DNA from: Lentisphaeria bacterium
GTDB lineage: Bacteria; Verrucomicrobiota; Lentisphaeria; Oligosphaerales; Oligosphaeraceae
DNA length: 6,512 nucleotides
Direction: 5' to 3'
Assembly (NCBI GenBank): GCA_024405235.1
Contig: JAKSPA010000103.1
Coordinates: 1-6,512 of the forward strand
The notes under the pieces were generated by a model. That model was not told the origin of the DNA and did not search any database. It saw only the letters and a list, made by a program, of their open reading frames with translations. Positions 5,005-6,512 of the stretch are shown here, in pieces. The stretch's first letter is position 1. Each line of letters opens with the position of its first letter. Made by a program: the position numbers and the translations under genes.

Positions 5005-6477
5005 ATGTCAAAAATACCAGAGGAAATAAGGCGCTTCCGTCTTCGTGGAACAGAGATAAAATCCGTGGGAGGGAATTACTACCTCTACCGGGTTTCATGC
5101 AAATGGGACAAGGCGGAGAAGAAATACAGGAAGGTGAATCTTGGATACATCGGCCGGGTCACCAGCGACGGCATCGTCGGAGCGCATCATCGCGGCGATG
5201 CCCCTTCCAATCCTCCATGCGCAGGCTACTCCCTGGAGTTCGGAGCCACGTGGGTCCTCCGTGCCGTGGGGCAGGATCTCCTGGACAATCTGCGGAAGCA
5301 TTTCGGCGACGACGGCGTCTGGATCTTCATAGTCTCCGCCCTGCGCGCCGCAAGGCACTGCGCCTTCAGATACATAGAGCATTACTACAAGGTCTCGTTC
5401 CTTTCCTCCATCTATCCCGACATCGCCCTTTCCCCCTCCACGCTGAGCAACCGGCTGGAGCAGCTGGGCGCAAGACGCGGAGCCATGGTCGACTTCATGC
5501 GGGAATACATACCGACCACAAGCTTCCATGCGATCTTCGACGGGACATCCATCGTCTGCAATTCAGGCAGGATAACGGCGGCCCAGCGCGGCTACAATTC
5601 ACATGGCTGCCACGATCCGCAGGTCAACCTGATGTACGCCCTCGCCGTGAACGGGGAGAAGGTCTGTCCCGTGTTCTACAAGAGCTACCCTGGCAGTGTG
5701 CGGGACGTCAGCGCCTTCCGCAACATGATGCGCGAAATGGGCGTGGAGACGGCCGTTGTCCTGGCGGACAAGGGGTTCTACAGCAGCGCGAACGGCGAGG
5801 AGCTCGACGGACTCGGCATTCCGTATATCATGCCCTTGAGAAGGAACAGCGCGGAATACATGCGCACTCCGCTTGACAAGCCCGGCACAATGGGATTCGA
5901 TGGAAGATTCATGCACAATGGCAGGATCATCTGGCACTGGTCCCAACCCCTTGCCGACGGGGACGGGCACCGTTATTTCCTCTACATGGACGAGACGTTG
6001 CGCCATCTGGAGGCGACTGGCAGGGGAACCGCAGGAATCGGGCAGGAGACGGCGGATGAACTCAGGAAGGCGCAGGAGGCACAGCTCCTATATGGCACTT
6101 TCGTGCTCAAGTCCTCCCTGATGTCAGTCGGCGCGGAGGAGGCATACAAGCTCTACAAGACGCGGGAGGACGTGGAGCAGCTGTTCGACATCTACAAGGA
6201 TGAAGAGGACTTCAGGACGACTGGAATGCATTCCAGGGAGAGCATGGAGGCGACCTTCTTCCTGAATCATATCAGCACGATGCTCGTCTACAAACTATAC
6301 GAAAGGCTGCGTGAAAACAAGGCACTGGACAGGTTTGCGGCCTCACGGGTTTGCGATGTGCTATGGGATGTCAGGGTCACAAACTCCGGAACAAGATGGC
6401 AGATGGAACCCATTCCAAAGATGTCACGACAGACAATTAATGCCCTCGGACTCCAGGCACCACAGGAGGTGCTTTAA
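5005..6477 (+). CDS. IS4-superfamily (IS1634-like) DDE transposase
   Basis: This 490-residue cytoplasmic enzyme cuts and joins the element's ends using a two-metal RNase H-fold site. The N-terminal region (about residues 1-60, with NYYLYRVSCKWDKAEKKYRK and GYIGRVTSDG) is the DNA-binding leader usual in this group. The catalytic residues can be placed: D179 in FHAIFDGTSI, D255 in VVLADKGFYS, and E391 in YKTREDVEQLFDIYK. The last stretch matches the IS4-superfamily Y-(2)-R-(3)-E-(6)-K signature exactly (Y384, R387, E391, K398). The long gap between D255 and E391 fits the insertion domain of this superfamily. Start ATG 5005 is 12 bases after GGAG, slightly long. The stop at 6475-6477 is three bases before the right inverted repeat. 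The frame is intact and all catalytic residues are present, so the enzyme may be active. Confidence 0.93.
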   Translation: MSKIPEEIRRFRLRGTEIKSVGGNYYLYRVSCKWDKAEKKYRKVNLGYIGRVTSDGIVGAHHRGDAPSNPPCAGYSLEFGATWVLRAVGQDLLDNLRKHFGDDGVWIFIVSALRAARHCAFRYIEHYYKVSFLSSIYPDIALSPSTLSNRLEQLGARRGAMVDFMREYIPTTSFHAIFDGTSIVCNSGRITAAQRGYNSHGCHDPQVNLMYALAVNGEKVCPVFYKSYPGSVRDVSAFRNMMREMGVETAVVLADKGFYSSANGEELDGLGIPYIMPLRRNSAEYMRTPLDKPGTMGFDGRFMHNGRIIWHWSQPLADGDGHRYFLYMDETLRHLEATGRGTAGIGQETADELRKAQEAQLLYGTFVLKSSLMSVGAEEAYKLYKTREDVEQLFDIYKDEEDFRTTGMHSRESMEATFFLNHISTMLVYKLYERLRENKALDRFAASRVCDVLWDVRVTNSGTRWQMEPIPKMSRQTINALGLQAPQEVL

Positions 6478-6480
6478 CGC

Positions 6481-6510
6481 GATACATTCCCTAAGAACTA
6501 AAAGTTACGG
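6481..6510 (-). repeat. Right terminal inverted repeat of the insertion sequence
   Basis: It begins GATACATTCCCTAAG and ends AAAGTTACGG. Its reverse complement matches 4845-4874 at 27 of 30 positions. It starts three bases after the transposase stop, and only two bases of flank remain in the window. Confidence 0.92.
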
Positions 6511-6512
6511 TT

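Larger units (their letters stand above)
4845..6510 (+). mobile_element. Complete IS4-superfamily (IS1634-like) insertion sequence
   Basis: The 1666-bp element is bounded by 30-bp imperfect inverted repeats and contains one DDE transposase with an intact frame. Size, single long transposase gene and the Y-R-E-K signature fit the IS1634 group of the IS4 superfamily. Codon choice (mostly GAG for Glu, AAG for Lys, frequent AGG for Arg) differs from the GAA/CGC-rich uxa genes, consistent with horizontal arrival. The left flank ends TTTTAT. Only two bases (TT) follow the right end; both agree with the start of a 4-, 5- or 6-bp target duplication of that flank (TTAT, TTTAT or TTTTAT), but two bases are not proof. 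Confidence 0.88.

Noticed and set aside
5097..5876. 259-codon open frame in an alternate frame inside the transposase
   Set aside because: It is Arg/Gly-rich and lacks a ribosome-binding site. The overlapping 490-codon frame carries all DDE motifs, so no programmed frameshift is needed.
6464..6470. AGGAGGT near the transposase stop as a ribosome-binding site
   Set aside because: No start codon follows at usable distance within the window; it simply encodes part of the C-terminus.

Overview
The window looks like a metagenomic or draft-genome contig from an anaerobic, carbohydrate-fermenting bacterium. It carries pectin and hexuronate catabolism genes, two tRNA genes and one insertion sequence. 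The phylum cannot be settled from the sequence. The uxa genes have moderate to high GC, prefer Arg CGC and Glu GAA, and have almost no Shine-Dalgarno sequences. That would suit a gut-type Lentisphaerota/Kiritimatiellota-like lineage, but this is a weak inference.

Layout. (1) Bases 3-416 encode an internal/C-terminal piece of OrtB, the PLP-dependent beta subunit of 2-amino-4-oxopentanoate thiolase from ornithine fermentation. The piece is written in an AGA-rich, clostridial-looking codon style. (2) Between about 417 and 433 the reading frame passes, without a stop, into the C-terminal two thirds of a GH127 (DUF1680, beta-L-arabinofuranosidase-like) enzyme with different codon usage, ending at 1610. 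One open frame therefore joins two unrelated truncated genes, which is most likely a chimeric assembly or recombination join and not a real fusion protein. (3) uxaB (tagaturonate reductase, 1625-2935) and uxaA (altronate dehydratase, 2932-4284) follow at once and overlap by 4 bases. (4) tRNA-Glu(UUC) and tRNA-Ser(GCU) follow, both with encoded CCA, then a strong intrinsic terminator at 4582-4612. (5) A spacer of about 230 bp holds small palindromes and a possible promoter. (6) A complete 1666-bp IS4-superfamily (IS1634-like) element lies at 4845-6510. It has 30-bp imperfect terminal inverted repeats and a 490-aa DDE transposase.

How the parts work together. The GH127 enzyme would release arabinose side-chain sugars from pectin-type polymers. 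UxaB and UxaA convert tagaturonate (from galacturonate) through altronate to 2-keto-3-deoxygluconate. The three genes form a tight same-strand cluster consistent with a pectin-utilisation operon whose 5' part is cut off at the chimeric join.

The most interesting part is the 160-bp leader of the insertion sequence. It contains a one-directional terminator just inside the left end, a 34-codon leader ORF with a good ribosome-binding site, and interleaved inverted repeats that can hide the transposase ribosome-binding site. A candidate promoter is placed so that only read-through transcripts would carry the masking arms. This matches the known logic of IS10/IS50 protection against impinging transcription, but with a layout I do not recognise from a described element.
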